From assembly GCF_900108945.1 (NCBI RefSeq), contig NZ_FNYE01000031.1:1-64000 (forward strand): a DNA stretch of 64,000 bases, read 5' to 3'. Each line of letters opens with the position of its first letter. The first letter of the stretch is position 1. The notes below the pieces were generated by a model. That model saw only the letters and a program-made list of their open reading frames with translations. It searched no databases and was not told the DNA's origin. Shown here one piece after another: positions 1-8,958 of the stretch. The position numbers and the translations under genes are program-made. The stretch is from Paraburkholderia diazotrophica. GTDB lineage: Bacteria > Pseudomonadota > Gammaproteobacteria > Burkholderiales > Burkholderiaceae.

Positions 1-52
1 TGAGGTTGACCCGGTTCAGCGGACAGATCTGCAGTCAGAGATTGAATGTGAT

Positions 53-1006
53 TTAGCCTCCATTGGGCGTTGAGCAGCGGGTTGTCCACGGACGGGCAGC
101 GGGGCGCCTCTCTCGCCCATGACGCTGCCCGGCGGTGGGCAACCCGCGATGCGATGTCGGTTGATGTGGCGCATGCAGGTTTTCAAATTCGAGCGGCGAG
201 CAATAACCGATGCTGCTGTGCAGGCGGCGTACGTTGTACCAGCCTTCCAGGAATGAGAACACACTTCGACGCGCCTGTTCATGAGTTGCGAAGTGCTCGC
301 ACGACAGCAACTCTGCTTCAAGTGTGCCGAAGAACGACTCACACATCGCGTTGTCATAGGCGTCGCCGGCCGTCCCCATTGACGGTTGCACGCCGGCCTC
401 GCGACAACGTCGGCCGAAGGCAATGGACGTGTACTGGCAGCCTTGGTCCGAATGCAGAATCACACCCTCGTGGTGTCGCTGCAGCAGTGCCATGTCGAGC
501 GCACGCAGCATCAGTTCCGTGTACAGATGGTTCGACATCGCCCAGCCCACAATGCGCCGGCTAAACACATCGAGCACCACAGCGAGATACAGAAACCCCT
601 CGCCGGTTGGAATGTAGGTGGCATCTGCCACCCACAGCACGTTCGGCGCGTCGGCGCTAAAGTGCCGGCGTACCAGATCGGGTGCACGTCGTGCCCCCGC
701 ACGCGGCCGTGTGGTACGTGGCCAACGCCGGCGGCTGGCGCCACACAGGCCGGCCATGCGCATCAGACGCGCTATCCGCTTGCGCCCAACGTGCATGCCT
801 TCGCGCGCCAGTTGCGCATGGATGCGTGGCGCGCCATACGTGCCGCGCGAACTCGCATGCAGCGTACGGATGCGTGCCAGCAGTTGTGCATCACTGCCAG
901 CATGCTGCGATGGCTCGCGTATCAGCCACGCGTAATAGCCGCTCGTCGAGACCCCGAGCAGCCGCGCCATCGTGGCTATGGGCCAGCGGGCCCGGTTCGC
1001 TTTCAT
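53..1006 (-). CDS. IS3-family transposase OrfB (DDE integrase)
   Basis: This 317-residue catalytic subunit of the IS3 element carries the rve integrase core. The three acidic residues lie in WVADATYI, LHSDQGCQY and the ESFFGTLEAELL segment. An HTH_21-like N-terminal domain precedes the core (TYGAPRIHAQLAREG). The protein continues about 30 residues past the usual LHSSIGYCSPLEFE end, in a basic low-complexity tail that reaches close to the left inverted repeat. All catalytic residues are present and no frameshift is seen, so the element may be active. Confidence 0.92.
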   Translation of the reverse strand: MKANRARWPIATMARLLGVSTSGYYAWLIREPSQHAGSDAQLLARIRTLHASSRGTYGAPRIHAQLAREGMHVGRKRIARLMRMAGLCGASRRRWPRTTRPRAGARRAPDLVRRHFSADAPNVLWVADATYIPTGEGFLYLAVVLDVFSRRIVGWAMSNHLYTELMLRALDMALLQRHHEGVILHSDQGCQYTSIAFGRRCREAGVQPSMGTAGDAYDNAMCESFFGTLEAELLSCEHFATHEQARRSVFSFLEGWYNVRRLHSSIGYCSPLEFENLHAPHQPTSHRGLPTAGQRHGRERRPAARPWTTRCSTPNGG

Positions 1007-1317
1007 GAATCCGTACCCTTCGGTGGCACGGTTCCCGTCTCCCGCGCGAACCAGGCCGCCGCGTGAGAGAGGATGTCGCGCTCCATTTTTAACTGGCGAT
1101 TCTCACGGCGCAGCCGCGTAAGTTCCTGCCGCTCGGCCGTGGTCAGCCCGTCATGACGCACCCCCGCATCACGATCGGCTTGCGCAACCCAGTTGGTGAT
1201 GGTCTGCGCCGTCGGTTCGAACTCGCGCGCGAGTTCCTGCGGTGTACGCCCGGCCTTGACCAGTTCCACCATCTGCGCCCGGAATTCCGCCGGGTACGGT
1301 GTGCGAGTCTTGCCCAT
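1003..1317 (-). CDS. IS3-family transposase OrfA
   Basis: This 104-residue protein is the DNA-binding subunit of the IS3 transposase. The N-terminal half is a helix-turn-helix of the type that recognises the terminal repeats (AEFRAQMVELVKAGRT then TAQTITNWVAQ). The C-terminal half is a leucine-zipper-like helix (ELTRLRRENRQLKMERDIL), as in typical OrfA proteins. Its stop codon overlaps the OrfB start in an ATGA arrangement at 1003-1006. OrfB may therefore be made by translational coupling or by frameshifting to give the OrfAB fusion. No obvious A6G slippery run was noticed at the junction. Confidence 0.9.
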   Translation of the reverse strand: MGKTRTPYPAEFRAQMVELVKAGRTPQELAREFEPTAQTITNWVAQADRDAGVRHDGLTTAERQELTRLRRENRQLKMERDILSHAAAWFARETGTVPPKGTDS

Positions 1318-1370
1318 TTCGGCACCTCCTGTAAAAGGATAGGTGTCCGTTTTTGCGGGTCAACTTCACT

Positions 1371-1725
1371 ACGAGGGCGCATTCAAAGGGAACGGCCCGG
1401 TATTTCCTCCCGCTTCGGGCAAACGCAGACGATGTGGCAGCAGAGGCGCGTAGCCGTATTGAGGACGACATTGAGCAACTGGCGGGGGTGGCGGAATGAC
1501 GGACCCGCGCTACAGCGATGCTCCGGCCTATGTGCGCGATTATGCTTGTCCGAGTAATCAATTGATGATCGCCCGTTGGCGTTCGATAACACCACGGCTT
1601 GACGTATCGAGCAGCGCATGGACGCGCTCAAGGTGTGATCGTTTCAGGACTACGCTGCGATGATCGAGGATGACAACGGGGTTGATCGATTCTATTGGGG
1701 GCCGCCAGCCTTACGCTAGCAGCAA
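1371..1725 (+). pseudogene. Debris of unidentified genes right of the IS
   Basis: Immediately right of the IS a reading frame enters without a start codon and runs to a TGA at 1497-1499. It gives a 42-residue tail that reads like a genuine protein end (RYFLPLRANADDVAAEARSR, acidic at the end). An ATG at 1496 overlaps that stop and opens MTDPRYSDAPAYVRDYACPS, after which the frame degrades. A third piece in another frame (DYAAMIEDDNGVDRFYWGPP) ends near 1725. I do not recognise the family. The overlap-and-decay pattern suggests an old two-gene unit truncated by the insertion. Confidence 0.4.
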
Positions 1726-2661
1726 TGTTGAGATCCGCTTTTCAGCTACCTCAATACAAGTTAGCGCAACGGGCAAGACAGGATTCGCCGACGTATGGTT
1801 ATAGAACAGCTGCACCGTCTCCAGAAAGCGAGTCCCGTCTAAAGGAAGGATCACCAGTTTCTCGCGATTGACGCCTCGCCGCGCGACTGCAAGCGGCATC
1901 AGGGCAAGAAACGGATACGCGGCGATCATCGCTTCGTTCGCTTGCAATGAAATGGATTGCACGCAGCCATCAGGAAACTCAAGTTCGCGTTCGTGCATCC
2001 ACACTTGCAGCGCGAGAAAGGTCGGCGCTTCGCGCGGCGGCAGGATCCACGGCAGCCCCGCGAGGTCAGACGCGCCGATCGTGCGGCGCGCCGCGAGCGG
2101 ATGCTCGCGCCCGCAGACCACGACGATCGGATCATTCAGAACAGCATGCGAAGCAAATGCCGCCGCTTCGGCGCGCGGCGGCCCCGTGCGGCTAAGGACG
2201 AAATCGAGCGCGCCCGCGGCGAGCAACGGAAACAGGCGGTTGCTGGTGGCCTCGTAAAAGCTCACGTTCACATGCGGCGCGCGCTTTTTCAGTTCGATCA
2301 CGAGCTCCGGTGCGAAAACGGGCATCACCGTCGCGACCGCGCCCACCGAAATCTTGCCCGAGATGCCGCTGGTCAACGCGTCTACCTCGAAGCGCGCCTG
2401 TTCGAGCTGATGAAACACCTCGCGAGCGCGCTTCATCAGCGTCTCGCCGACGGGCGTAAAGAACAGCCGGTTGCCGACACGCGTCAGCACGGGCACGCCC
2501 AGGCCCGCTTCCAGTTCCGCAAGCTGTTTCGATACAGCAGGCTGCGTCACGTTGAGCTTTTCGGCGACGAGCCGGATTTGCCCGAGGCTGTCGAACATTG
2601 TGAGCAGGCGCAGGTGACTGAGTTTCAGCCCGGCCTGAAAAAAGCGCTCGATCGGATCCAT
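1711..2661 (-). CDS. LysR-family transcriptional regulator
   Basis: A 316-residue LysR-type regulator. The N-terminal winged helix-turn-helix is clear (LSHLRLLTMFDSLGQIRLVA then VTQPAVSKQLAELEAGLG), followed by a linker helix and a substrate-binding domain (SVGAVATVMPVFAPELVIEL onward). The start at 2661 (MDPIERFF) was chosen over an upstream ATG at 2826 because the extra 55 residues do not belong to the family and would run across the divergent promoter. It is divergent from the sulfatase gene at 2771, with a perfect inverted repeat between them. It probably controls the sulfatase-transporter-oxidase unit in response to its substrate. Confidence 0.92.
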   Translation of the reverse strand: MDPIERFFQAGLKLSHLRLLTMFDSLGQIRLVAEKLNVTQPAVSKQLAELEAGLGVPVLTRVGNRLFFTPVGETLMKRAREVFHQLEQARFEVDALTSGISGKISVGAVATVMPVFAPELVIELKKRAPHVNVSFYEATSNRLFPLLAAGALDFVLSRTGPPRAEAAAFASHAVLNDPIVVVCGREHPLAARRTIGASDLAGLPWILPPREAPTFLALQVWMHERELEFPDGCVQSISLQANEAMIAAYPFLALMPLAVARRGVNREKLVILPLDGTRFLETVQLFYNHTSANPVLPVALTCIEVAEKRISTLLLA

Positions 2662-2681
2662 AGAAGATGGACTGTCGGAAA

Positions 2682-2704
2682 GCGAATAACCAATAGTTAT
2701 TCGC
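2682..2704. promoter_or_regulatory. Perfect 9-bp palindrome, likely LysR operator
   Basis: GCGAATAAC - CAATA - GTTATTCGC is a perfect inverted repeat with a 5-base loop, about 20 bases upstream of the LysR start and 67 bases upstream of the sulfatase start. AT-rich dyads with T-N11-A geometry in the divergent region are the usual recognition sites of LysR proteins. Assignment to the adjacent regulator is inferred from position. Confidence 0.65.
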
Positions 2705-2770
2705 TTTACAAAAAATGTCAATTGCCCGTCATACGCCTTTGGACCACTATGGGCCGAAGGAGACGCAGCA

Positions 2771-4231
2771 ATGCAGAGCACAAGCCGCTTAGACAGCACG
2801 ATGAAACCCACAAACGTTCTTTTCATCCTGTCCGACGAACATCAGCACAACCTGATGGGATGCGCCGGACACCCGCTCATCAAGACGCCCGCGCTCGATG
2901 CGCTCGCGCAGCGCGGCACGCGCTTCAGCAACGCCTACACGCCGTCGCCGATTTGCGTGCCGGCGCGCGCGAGCCTCGCGACGGGGCGCTATGTTCACGA
3001 CATCCGCTGTTGGGACAATGCAATCGCATACGACGGCAGTTCGCCGGGCTGGGCGCAGCATCTGTCGGCGAGCGGTGTGCTGACGGAATCGATCGGCAAG
3101 TTGCACTACAAGGCCGAGGCGTCGCCCGTCGGCTTCCGGAAGCAGCACCACGCGGTGCATATTCTCGATGGCATCGGCCAGGTGTGGGGCTCGGTGCGCA
3201 ATCCGATGCCCGAGACAATGGGCCGCTCGCCGCTCTACGACAAGATCGGCCCGGGCACGTCCGACTACAACCGTTTCGACATGCGTGTCGCCGATACGGC
3301 GTGCGACTGGCTTGGCGAGCACGCCGACGACACGAAGCCGTGGGTGCTGTTCGTCGGCCTCGTCGCGCCGCATTTTCCGCTCGTCGTGCCGCAAGAGTTC
3401 CTCGATCTGTACGATCCGGGCGAGATCGACCTGCCGGCGCTGCATCCGTCGACAGGTTACGTGCGGCATCCGTGGGTCGAGCGTCAGGCGCGGCATATGG
3501 ATCACGACGCCGCGATCGGCAGCGATGAGCGCCGGCGTCTCGCCGTCGCGTGCTATTACGCGCTCGTGTCGTTTCTCGACGCGCAGGTCGGCAAGGTGCT
3601 CACTGCACTGCGCGAGAATGGGCTCGACGAATCGACGACGATCATCTACAGCAGCGACCACGGCGACAATCTCGGCAAGCGTGGCATGTGGAACAAATGC
3701 CTGATGTACCGTGAATCGACAGGTGTGCCGATGATCGTCGCCGGCCCGGGTGTTCCGGCGGGGAAGGTGAGCGAGACGCCAGTGTCGCTGGTCGATATCC
3801 AGAATACGCTACTCGAATGCACGCGCTGCGATGCGGCGCTGATCGACGGTCCGGGCGAGTCGCTGGTTGAACTGGCATGCGCGGAAGACGTACCTGATCG
3901 GCTCGCGTTCAGCGAATATCATGCCGTCGGCTCGGAGAGCGCCGCCTACATGCTCGCGGACAGCCGCTACAAGTATCACCATTACCTTGGCATGCGGCCG
4001 GAACTGTTCGATTTAAAGAACGACCCTGAAGAGCTGCACGATCTTGCGCCGTTGCCCGAATACGCCGGCGTGCTGGCGCATTTCGAAACACAGCTTCGCG
4101 CGCTGCTCGATCCCGAAGCCGCCGATGCCGCCGCAAAAGCCGATCAGGTCAGATTGGTGGAAGCATTCGGTGGCCGCGACGCGGCGCTGAAAACGGGGAC
4201 GCCCGCTGCGACGCCCGTACCGGTCGAATAG
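2771..4231 (+). CDS. Type I sulfatase (formylglycine-dependent)
   Basis: This 486-residue enzyme of the alkaline-phosphatase/sulfatase superfamily hydrolyses a sulfate ester. The activation signature is present as C62-V-P-A-R66 within ICVPARASLATGRY; the cysteine would be converted to formylglycine. Metal ligands fit NVLFILSDEH at the N terminus and SSDHGDNLGKRG later on. The start at 2771 is preceded by GAAGGAG at good spacing; a second ATG at 2801 has no such site. No signal peptide is visible, so the enzyme is probably cytoplasmic. That fits with the transporter encoded 46 bases downstream, which would import the sulfated substrate. The exact substrate cannot be read from the sequence. Confidence 0.9.
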   Translation: MQSTSRLDSTMKPTNVLFILSDEHQHNLMGCAGHPLIKTPALDALAQRGTRFSNAYTPSPICVPARASLATGRYVHDIRCWDNAIAYDGSSPGWAQHLSASGVLTESIGKLHYKAEASPVGFRKQHHAVHILDGIGQVWGSVRNPMPETMGRSPLYDKIGPGTSDYNRFDMRVADTACDWLGEHADDTKPWVLFVGLVAPHFPLVVPQEFLDLYDPGEIDLPALHPSTGYVRHPWVERQARHMDHDAAIGSDERRRLAVACYYALVSFLDAQVGKVLTALRENGLDESTTIIYSSDHGDNLGKRGMWNKCLMYRESTGVPMIVAGPGVPAGKVSETPVSLVDIQNTLLECTRCDAALIDGPGESLVELACAEDVPDRLAFSEYHAVGSESAAYMLADSRYKYHHYLGMRPELFDLKNDPEELHDLAPLPEYAGVLAHFETQLRALLDPEAADAAAKADQVRLVEAFGGRDAALKTGTPAATPVPVE

Positions 4232-4277
4232 TGCGTGTCGTAGATCCACAGATAAATACGATGACGGAGACAACTCG

Positions 4278-5579
4278 ATGACCTCAGCAGACATTGCGGC
4301 GGTGCCCCGCCAGCCAGCGATCAGGCGAAAGTGGAAGACGGTGATACTTGCGAGCCTCGGCGGCTCGCTGGAGATCTACGACTTCATCATCTACGGTGTG
4401 TTTGCGCGTGAGATTGCGCGGCAGTTTTTTCCCGCCGCCGATCCACTCGCGTCGCTGATCAGCACGTTCGGCGTGTTCGCGATCGGCTATGTGTCGCGTC
4501 CGTTGGGCGGCATCGTGTTAAGCAGTCTCGGCGACCGCTTCGGGCGGCGCGTGATTTTTCTCGTGTCCGTGCTGGCAATGTCGGCGGCGACGATCGGTAT
4601 CGGACTGATTCCGGGCTATGCGTCGATCGGTGTGATGGCGCCTGTGTTGCTCGTGCTGCTGCGTCTCGCACAAGGCTTTTTCCTCGCAGGCGAATTGCCT
4701 TGCTCGATTACGTACGTCGTCGAGGAGATTCCGGGGCGTGCGAGCCTCGTCAGCGGACTTGTGATCTTCTGCCTGAATTCCGGCGTGCTGACTGCGACGC
4801 TAATCAGTCTCGCGCTGCACTCGACGCTCGATGCCGCCGATGTGCTCGCGTACGGCTGGCGCATTGCGTTCATCTTCGGCGGCGTGATCGGACTCATCTC
4901 GTACTGGCTGCGCACGTCCCTCGAAGAATCGGGCGAGTATCAGCGGCTCAAGAGCCACAAGGTCAAGCGTCCGTTCAGGAAAGTGCTGACCGATTACCCG
5001 AAGCAAGTCGCGATCGGAGTAGGCGTGGCCGGGATCGTGAATGCCTCGAACAGTCTGCTTTTTGTGGTGCTGCCTTCGTACCTGACGACCGTCCTGCACT
5101 ATGCGCCAACCGCTGTCAGCGGCGGGCAGAATCTCGGTATCGCGACTATGTCTGCGTCGCTTCTCTTCTTCGCGTGGCTCGGCGATTCGGTGCCGTCGCG
5201 GCATTGGCATCGCATCGGGTCGCTCGTGATGCTGCTCGGCAGCTATCCGTTTTACCGGCTCGTGGCCGCGCATGAGATCGATCCGCTGTTTGCGTTCGTG
5301 ATCATCGGCATGGTGGGCGGCTCTGTAAACGGCGCGTACGCGTATCTGCTCGCCGACCTCTTCCCGACCAACGTGCGTTTCAGCGGCATCGCGCTGTCGC
5401 TCAACCTCGCGACCGTGATTTTTACAGGCATTACGCCGCTAGTCGTCACGCAACTGCTTCATCACACGGGCGCATTGACAGCGCCTGGCATCTTTCTGAC
5501 GGGCGTCGCGCTGATCGCGTTGATTGCAGGTGCTTTCATCGGCCGCTTCGGCGGACAGATTGAACGCGCGACGACCTGA
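4278..5579 (+). CDS. MFS transporter, metabolite:H+ symporter (MHS) type
   Basis: A 433-residue, 12-helix major facilitator protein. The signature between helices 2 and 3 is visible (SRPLGGIVLSSLGDRFGRR). The early segment SLGGSLEIYDFIIYGVFARE is typical of the metabolite:proton symporter group, which takes up organic acids, osmolytes and related compounds. The gene follows the sulfatase closely and has a GGAGAC site before the ATG. It is most simply read as the importer for the sulfate ester, or for its hydroxy-acid product. Confidence 0.9.
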   Translation: MTSADIAAVPRQPAIRRKWKTVILASLGGSLEIYDFIIYGVFAREIARQFFPAADPLASLISTFGVFAIGYVSRPLGGIVLSSLGDRFGRRVIFLVSVLAMSAATIGIGLIPGYASIGVMAPVLLVLLRLAQGFFLAGELPCSITYVVEEIPGRASLVSGLVIFCLNSGVLTATLISLALHSTLDAADVLAYGWRIAFIFGGVIGLISYWLRTSLEESGEYQRLKSHKVKRPFRKVLTDYPKQVAIGVGVAGIVNASNSLLFVVLPSYLTTVLHYAPTAVSGGQNLGIATMSASLLFFAWLGDSVPSRHWHRIGSLVMLLGSYPFYRLVAAHEIDPLFAFVIIGMVGGSVNGAYAYLLADLFPTNVRFSGIALSLNLATVIFTGITPLVVTQLLHHTGALTAPGIFLTGVALIALIAGAFIGRFGGQIERATT

Positions 5580-5595
5580 GCGGGAGACCAGAAAC

Positions 5596-6987
5596 ATGCA
5601 TGCACAGGATACGGACGCGCTGCACCTCGCACTCGTCGAAGCACTCGGCGCGGATTGCGTGTCGCTCGATGCCGCCGTTGCCGAAGCGCACGCCGGCGAC
5701 TGGAGCGACGCACCTCGCATGCGGCCGCGCATGACCTTGCTGCCGCGCACGCCTGAAGATGTTGCGCGCGCATTGCGCGTGCTGGCGAAGCATCGACAAG
5801 CTGTCGTCGTACAGGGCGGATTGACTGGGCTGACGGGCGGTGCGACGCCGCAAGCGGGCGAGGTCGCGCTGTCGCTTGCGCGCGTCAATGCGATCGAATC
5901 GTTCGACAGGATCGGCGGAACGCTGACGGTGCAGGCCGGGGTGCCGCTGGAACAGTTGCAAACGTTCGTCAAAGCGGAAGGCTGGTTCTTTCCGCTCGAT
6001 CTTGGTGCGCGCGGCACGTGCCAGATCGGCGGTAACGCGGCGACGAATGCGGGCGGCAATCGCGTGATCCGGTTCGGCACGATGCGCGAGCTGATTCTCG
6101 GACTCGAAGTCGCGCTGCCCGATGGCACGATGCTGTCGATGATGAACCGGGTCACGAAGAACACGACAGGTGTCGATCTCAAGCAGCTTTTTATCGGCTC
6201 CGAAGGCATGCTGGGCGTAATCACTCGCATCGTGCTCAAACTGGAGCCGAAGCCGTCGACGGCCAACACGGCGTTGTGCGCGGTCGCATCGTTCGATGAC
6301 GCGGCGCGGCTTCTCAAGTATCTGCGCGCGCGGCTCGCAAGTCTCTCTTCGTTTGAGCTGATGTGGCAAGACTTCATGAGCGCGGCGATGGATATTGCCC
6401 ATTTGAAGGCGCCGTTCGGTGACGCGTATCCCGCGTACGCGCTGGTCGAAACGCTGGGCGAATCGGATGACGACGACAGGCGCGCGCTCGAACAGTCGCT
6501 CGAACGGATGCTTGAAGAGGGCATCGTTCAGGACGTGATCATTGCGCAAACCATCGACCACGCAAAGCAGTTGTGGGCATACCGCGAGACCGTCGGCGAA
6601 TTGCTGTCGAAGCTCAAGCCTCATGCGGCGTTCGACATCGGCATACCGATGGACAGGATGGAGCGCTTGGTGGAGGATGCGCGAGCTTCCTTAAGCGAAC
6701 GATTCCCGCAGCAAACGCATCTGTTCTTCGGCCATCTCGGCGATGGGAATCTGCACCTGCTTTCGGGTCCGTATGCGGACGCTACCGACCTGCTGCAAGT
6801 CGAAGAGCTGATCTATGCGGCCGTGAGTAAAGCGGAAGGCTGCATTTCCGCCGAACATGGCATCGGGGTGATCAAGGGGCCGTTCCTGCACTACAGCCGC
6901 TCAGAGCCAGAAATCGAATTGATGAAGAAACTCAAGGCGCTGTTGGACCCGACGGGGATTCTTAACGCGGGGCGTGTGATGAAGTAA
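5596..6987 (+). CDS. FAD-linked 2-hydroxy-acid oxidase/dehydrogenase (GlcD/D-LDH type)
   Basis: A 463-residue flavoprotein with an N-terminal FAD-binding-4 domain (VVVQGGLTGLTGGATP for FAD phosphate binding and GSEGMLGVITRIVLKLEP at its end). A FAD-oxidase-C domain follows, ending in the characteristic AEHGIGVIKG. This family oxidises D-2-hydroxy acids such as D-lactate, glycolate or D-2-hydroxyglutarate to the keto acids. The start at 5596 was chosen because the upstream in-frame extension overlaps the transporter gene. As the third gene after the sulfatase and transporter, it may oxidise the alcohol released by desulfation. Confidence 0.9.
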   Translation: MHAQDTDALHLALVEALGADCVSLDAAVAEAHAGDWSDAPRMRPRMTLLPRTPEDVARALRVLAKHRQAVVVQGGLTGLTGGATPQAGEVALSLARVNAIESFDRIGGTLTVQAGVPLEQLQTFVKAEGWFFPLDLGARGTCQIGGNAATNAGGNRVIRFGTMRELILGLEVALPDGTMLSMMNRVTKNTTGVDLKQLFIGSEGMLGVITRIVLKLEPKPSTANTALCAVASFDDAARLLKYLRARLASLSSFELMWQDFMSAAMDIAHLKAPFGDAYPAYALVETLGESDDDDRRALEQSLERMLEEGIVQDVIIAQTIDHAKQLWAYRETVGELLSKLKPHAAFDIGIPMDRMERLVEDARASLSERFPQQTHLFFGHLGDGNLHLLSGPYADATDLLQVEELIYAAVSKAEGCISAEHGIGVIKGPFLHYSRSEPEIELMKKLKALLDPTGILNAGRVMK

Positions 6988-7015
6988 GGTCAGGCATGCG
7001 CCTTATGCCGAACTC

Positions 7016-7589
7016 GGCACAAGGCGCACGCCCGTCATACTTTCGTCGATGCGCTCACGGCATGAAGAAATCTGGCGGCGGTGCCGCGCAGACACTGGAA
7101 TACTTCAAGGCGCTGTATCAGGTCGAGGCGCTGGCCAAAGCCGATCTGCCCGAAGGGGAGACGCGCGTTGACTGTACCGGCTGCGCCAGCAGCATAGCGC
7201 GCCACTGCTCGAAGCATTCAGGAAGTGGCTGGATGAACAGGAGCCGCCGGTCCTGCCAGGAAGCTTGCTGAACAAGGCGATCTCATACACACCCAACCAG
7301 TGGAACTATCGTAGCCGGTATGTGAGCGATGGGCGTGCGCCGGTCGGCATAACGTCATCGAGCGCGACATCTGGCCATTCGTCCTCACGGCTGTCCAGCG
7401 ATACAGTTGCCGGCGCAAAAGCGAGCGCGATGGTCCACAGCCCGATGCTCATTTGTCGGGCCTGCAATGTCGAAACCTACGCATACCTCGTGCATGTGCT
7501 CACCGAATGACAGCAACGACCGCCCGACGGACATCACCGATCTCCTGCCGTTCAACTTCGCGAAACACCCAACCCAACTGCGGCAGTGA
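7016..7589 (+). pseudogene. IS66-family transposase (TnpC) remnant
   Basis: Consecutive pieces in shifting frames spell the C-terminal half of an IS66 transposase. They are GAHARHTFVDAL, TLEYFKALYQVEALAKADLP, LLEAFRKWLDEQEPPVLPGS, LLNKAISYTPNQWNY, DTVAGAKASAMVHSPMLICR, ACNVETYAYLVHVLTE and finally DITDLLPFNFAKHPTQLRQ. At least four frameshifts and one loss of sequence separate them, and the N-terminal half is missing. No terminal repeats were recognised. It is therefore a dead fragment marking old insertion activity between the oxidase gene and the next intact gene. Confidence 0.85.
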
Positions 7590-7723
7590 AAACCCATTTG
7601 ATCCAATGCGTAACAGGTCCCGTCCAGTGCGCAGCTCCGGCGCCTTCGCGCAAACTTCGGCGGTCGACAATCCGATCGCGACTTGTACGTTTGCATGTCA
7701 CTGGACCCGCAGGACGGGCGATA

Positions 7724-8365
7724 ATGCGAGTCCTCTGGGTCAAATGCAATGCTCCGCTCAAATCCATTGCCAAGTCCTACACCATCTACACGCTTCATGC
7801 GCAGATCCGTGATATCGAACCTCCCGTATGGCGACGAATCCGGGTCGACGGCAACATCACCTTGCGCAAGCTGCATCACATCCTGCAAGCGGCCTTCGGG
7901 TGGACCGACTCCCATCTGCACGACTTCGAGATAGACGAACGTACTTACGCAATGGGCGACAACGACAACATGCTCGATTTGTTCGCTGAAGATCCTGAAC
8001 TGCTGGATGACCGCAAGGCACGACTACACGGACTCATCTATCAAGGACATCGTTTCCTCTATCGATATGACTTCGGTGATGATTGGCATCACGACGTCCA
8101 CGTCGAAGAAGTCGCGCGGACCGACCGGGAACCTCACAGCGAAGCATGGATTCTCGCTGGACAACGAGCATGTCCGCCGGAGGATGTTGGCGGTACGCAC
8201 GGATATGACGAGATGTTGCGTGTTCTGAGCCAGCATCCGGGGAGCGACCAGGCCGAGGAGTACGGGACATGGGCTGGCGACGACTTCGATTCCGAACGGT
8301 TTGACCGACGCGCGGCCAATGCAACCCTCCTGAGGATGGCGTGGAACAACTGGGGCAAAAAATAG
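7724..8365 (+). CDS. Plasmid pRiA4b ORF-3-like family protein
   Basis: A protein of about 213 residues with the pRiA4b ORF-3-like fold, a family of unknown function common on plasmids and genomic islands. Recognisable parts are YTLHAQIRDIEPPVWRRIRV, LHHILQAAFGWTDSHLHDFE, RFLYRYDFGDDWHHDV and CPPEDVGGTHGYDEML. The start at 7724 lies behind AGGACGGGCG. The reading frame is open further upstream, but that part (from 7586) does not look like the family. The gene sits between an IS66 remnant and an integrase remnant, so it is probably accessory cargo. Confidence 0.85.
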   Translation: MRVLWVKCNAPLKSIAKSYTIYTLHAQIRDIEPPVWRRIRVDGNITLRKLHHILQAAFGWTDSHLHDFEIDERTYAMGDNDNMLDLFAEDPELLDDRKARLHGLIYQGHRFLYRYDFGDDWHHDVHVEEVARTDREPHSEAWILAGQRACPPEDVGGTHGYDEMLRVLSQHPGSDQAEEYGTWAGDDFDSERFDRRAANATLLRMAWNNWGKK

Positions 8366-8525
8366 CTAACATTCACTGCTGAGCGCTACTTTTAGCGATC
8401 TGGTGTGTCTTAATCTAGCGCCCACGTTCATGCAGCAGAAAAGTCAACGACTAATGCAGTGTGAAATCATGGAGCAAACTTGGCAGAGTGTCACAGCCTG
8501 ATTTTCTGAGCGAGCACTGAAGCCC

Positions 8526-8808
8526 GTGGACTTTCTCTTTCCGAGCCGGCTTCATGCCTCACCGCATGTGTCGACACGCCAGTACGCCCGCATCGTTCAC
8601 CGTCGGGTCGCATCGATCGGACTCGATGACGCGGCGTACGGCACTCGCACGATGCGCCGCGCGAAGGCTTCGCTGATTTATCGAAGCACCAAGAATCTGT
8701 GCGCGGTTCAGTTGCTGCCAGGCCATATCAAGCTCGAAAGGTCCAGTGCAATACCTCGGGATTGAGGCGGACGACGCGCTTGAGGTTGCTGAGCAAACCG
8801 AAGTCTGA
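8526..8808 (+). pseudogene. Tyrosine recombinase/integrase remnant (C-terminal end)
   Basis: The frame from 8526 reads DAAYGTRTMRRAKASLIYRS, TKNLCAVQLLPGHIKLERS, and after a one-base shift QYLGIEADDALEVAEQTEV followed by a stop at 8806-8808. This is the C-terminal catalytic region of a tyrosine integrase, including the H/K-x-x-R-like segment and the LGH-type box, where Leu-Gly-His has become PGH. The catalytic tyrosine region follows the shift as QYLGIE. The N-terminal two thirds are absent, so the gene is dead. Confidence 0.8.
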
Positions 8809-8958
8809 TTCCTTCATGACCGGGGAGGGGACGCTTGCCGGCCCATGACGCGACATTCGGCCCATCAGATTAACGACCAGGAGACGGCGAACACCCGTCA
8901 CAGGACGGAACGCGCCTTGCTGTCGGCTTCGCATTTGAGCCCGCCAGCGCGAACAGCT

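Larger units (their letters stand above)
1..1368 (-). mobile_element. IS3-family insertion sequence, complete
   Basis: Imperfect terminal inverted repeats bound two overlapping transposase genes. The left end starts TGAGGTTGACCCGGTTCAG at base 1. The reverse complement of the right end reads TGAAGTTGACCCGCAAAAAC and ends at base 1368. Both ends carry the TG...CA termini usual for IS3. The transposase genes read leftward. The target-site duplication cannot be checked because the left flank lies outside the window. Gene debris directly to the right suggests that the element landed in, or next to, a gene that is now broken. Confidence 0.88.

Noticed and set aside
1383..1631. 82-codon leftward frame right of the IS
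   Set aside because: No family resemblance; the rightward fragments look more like real protein ends.
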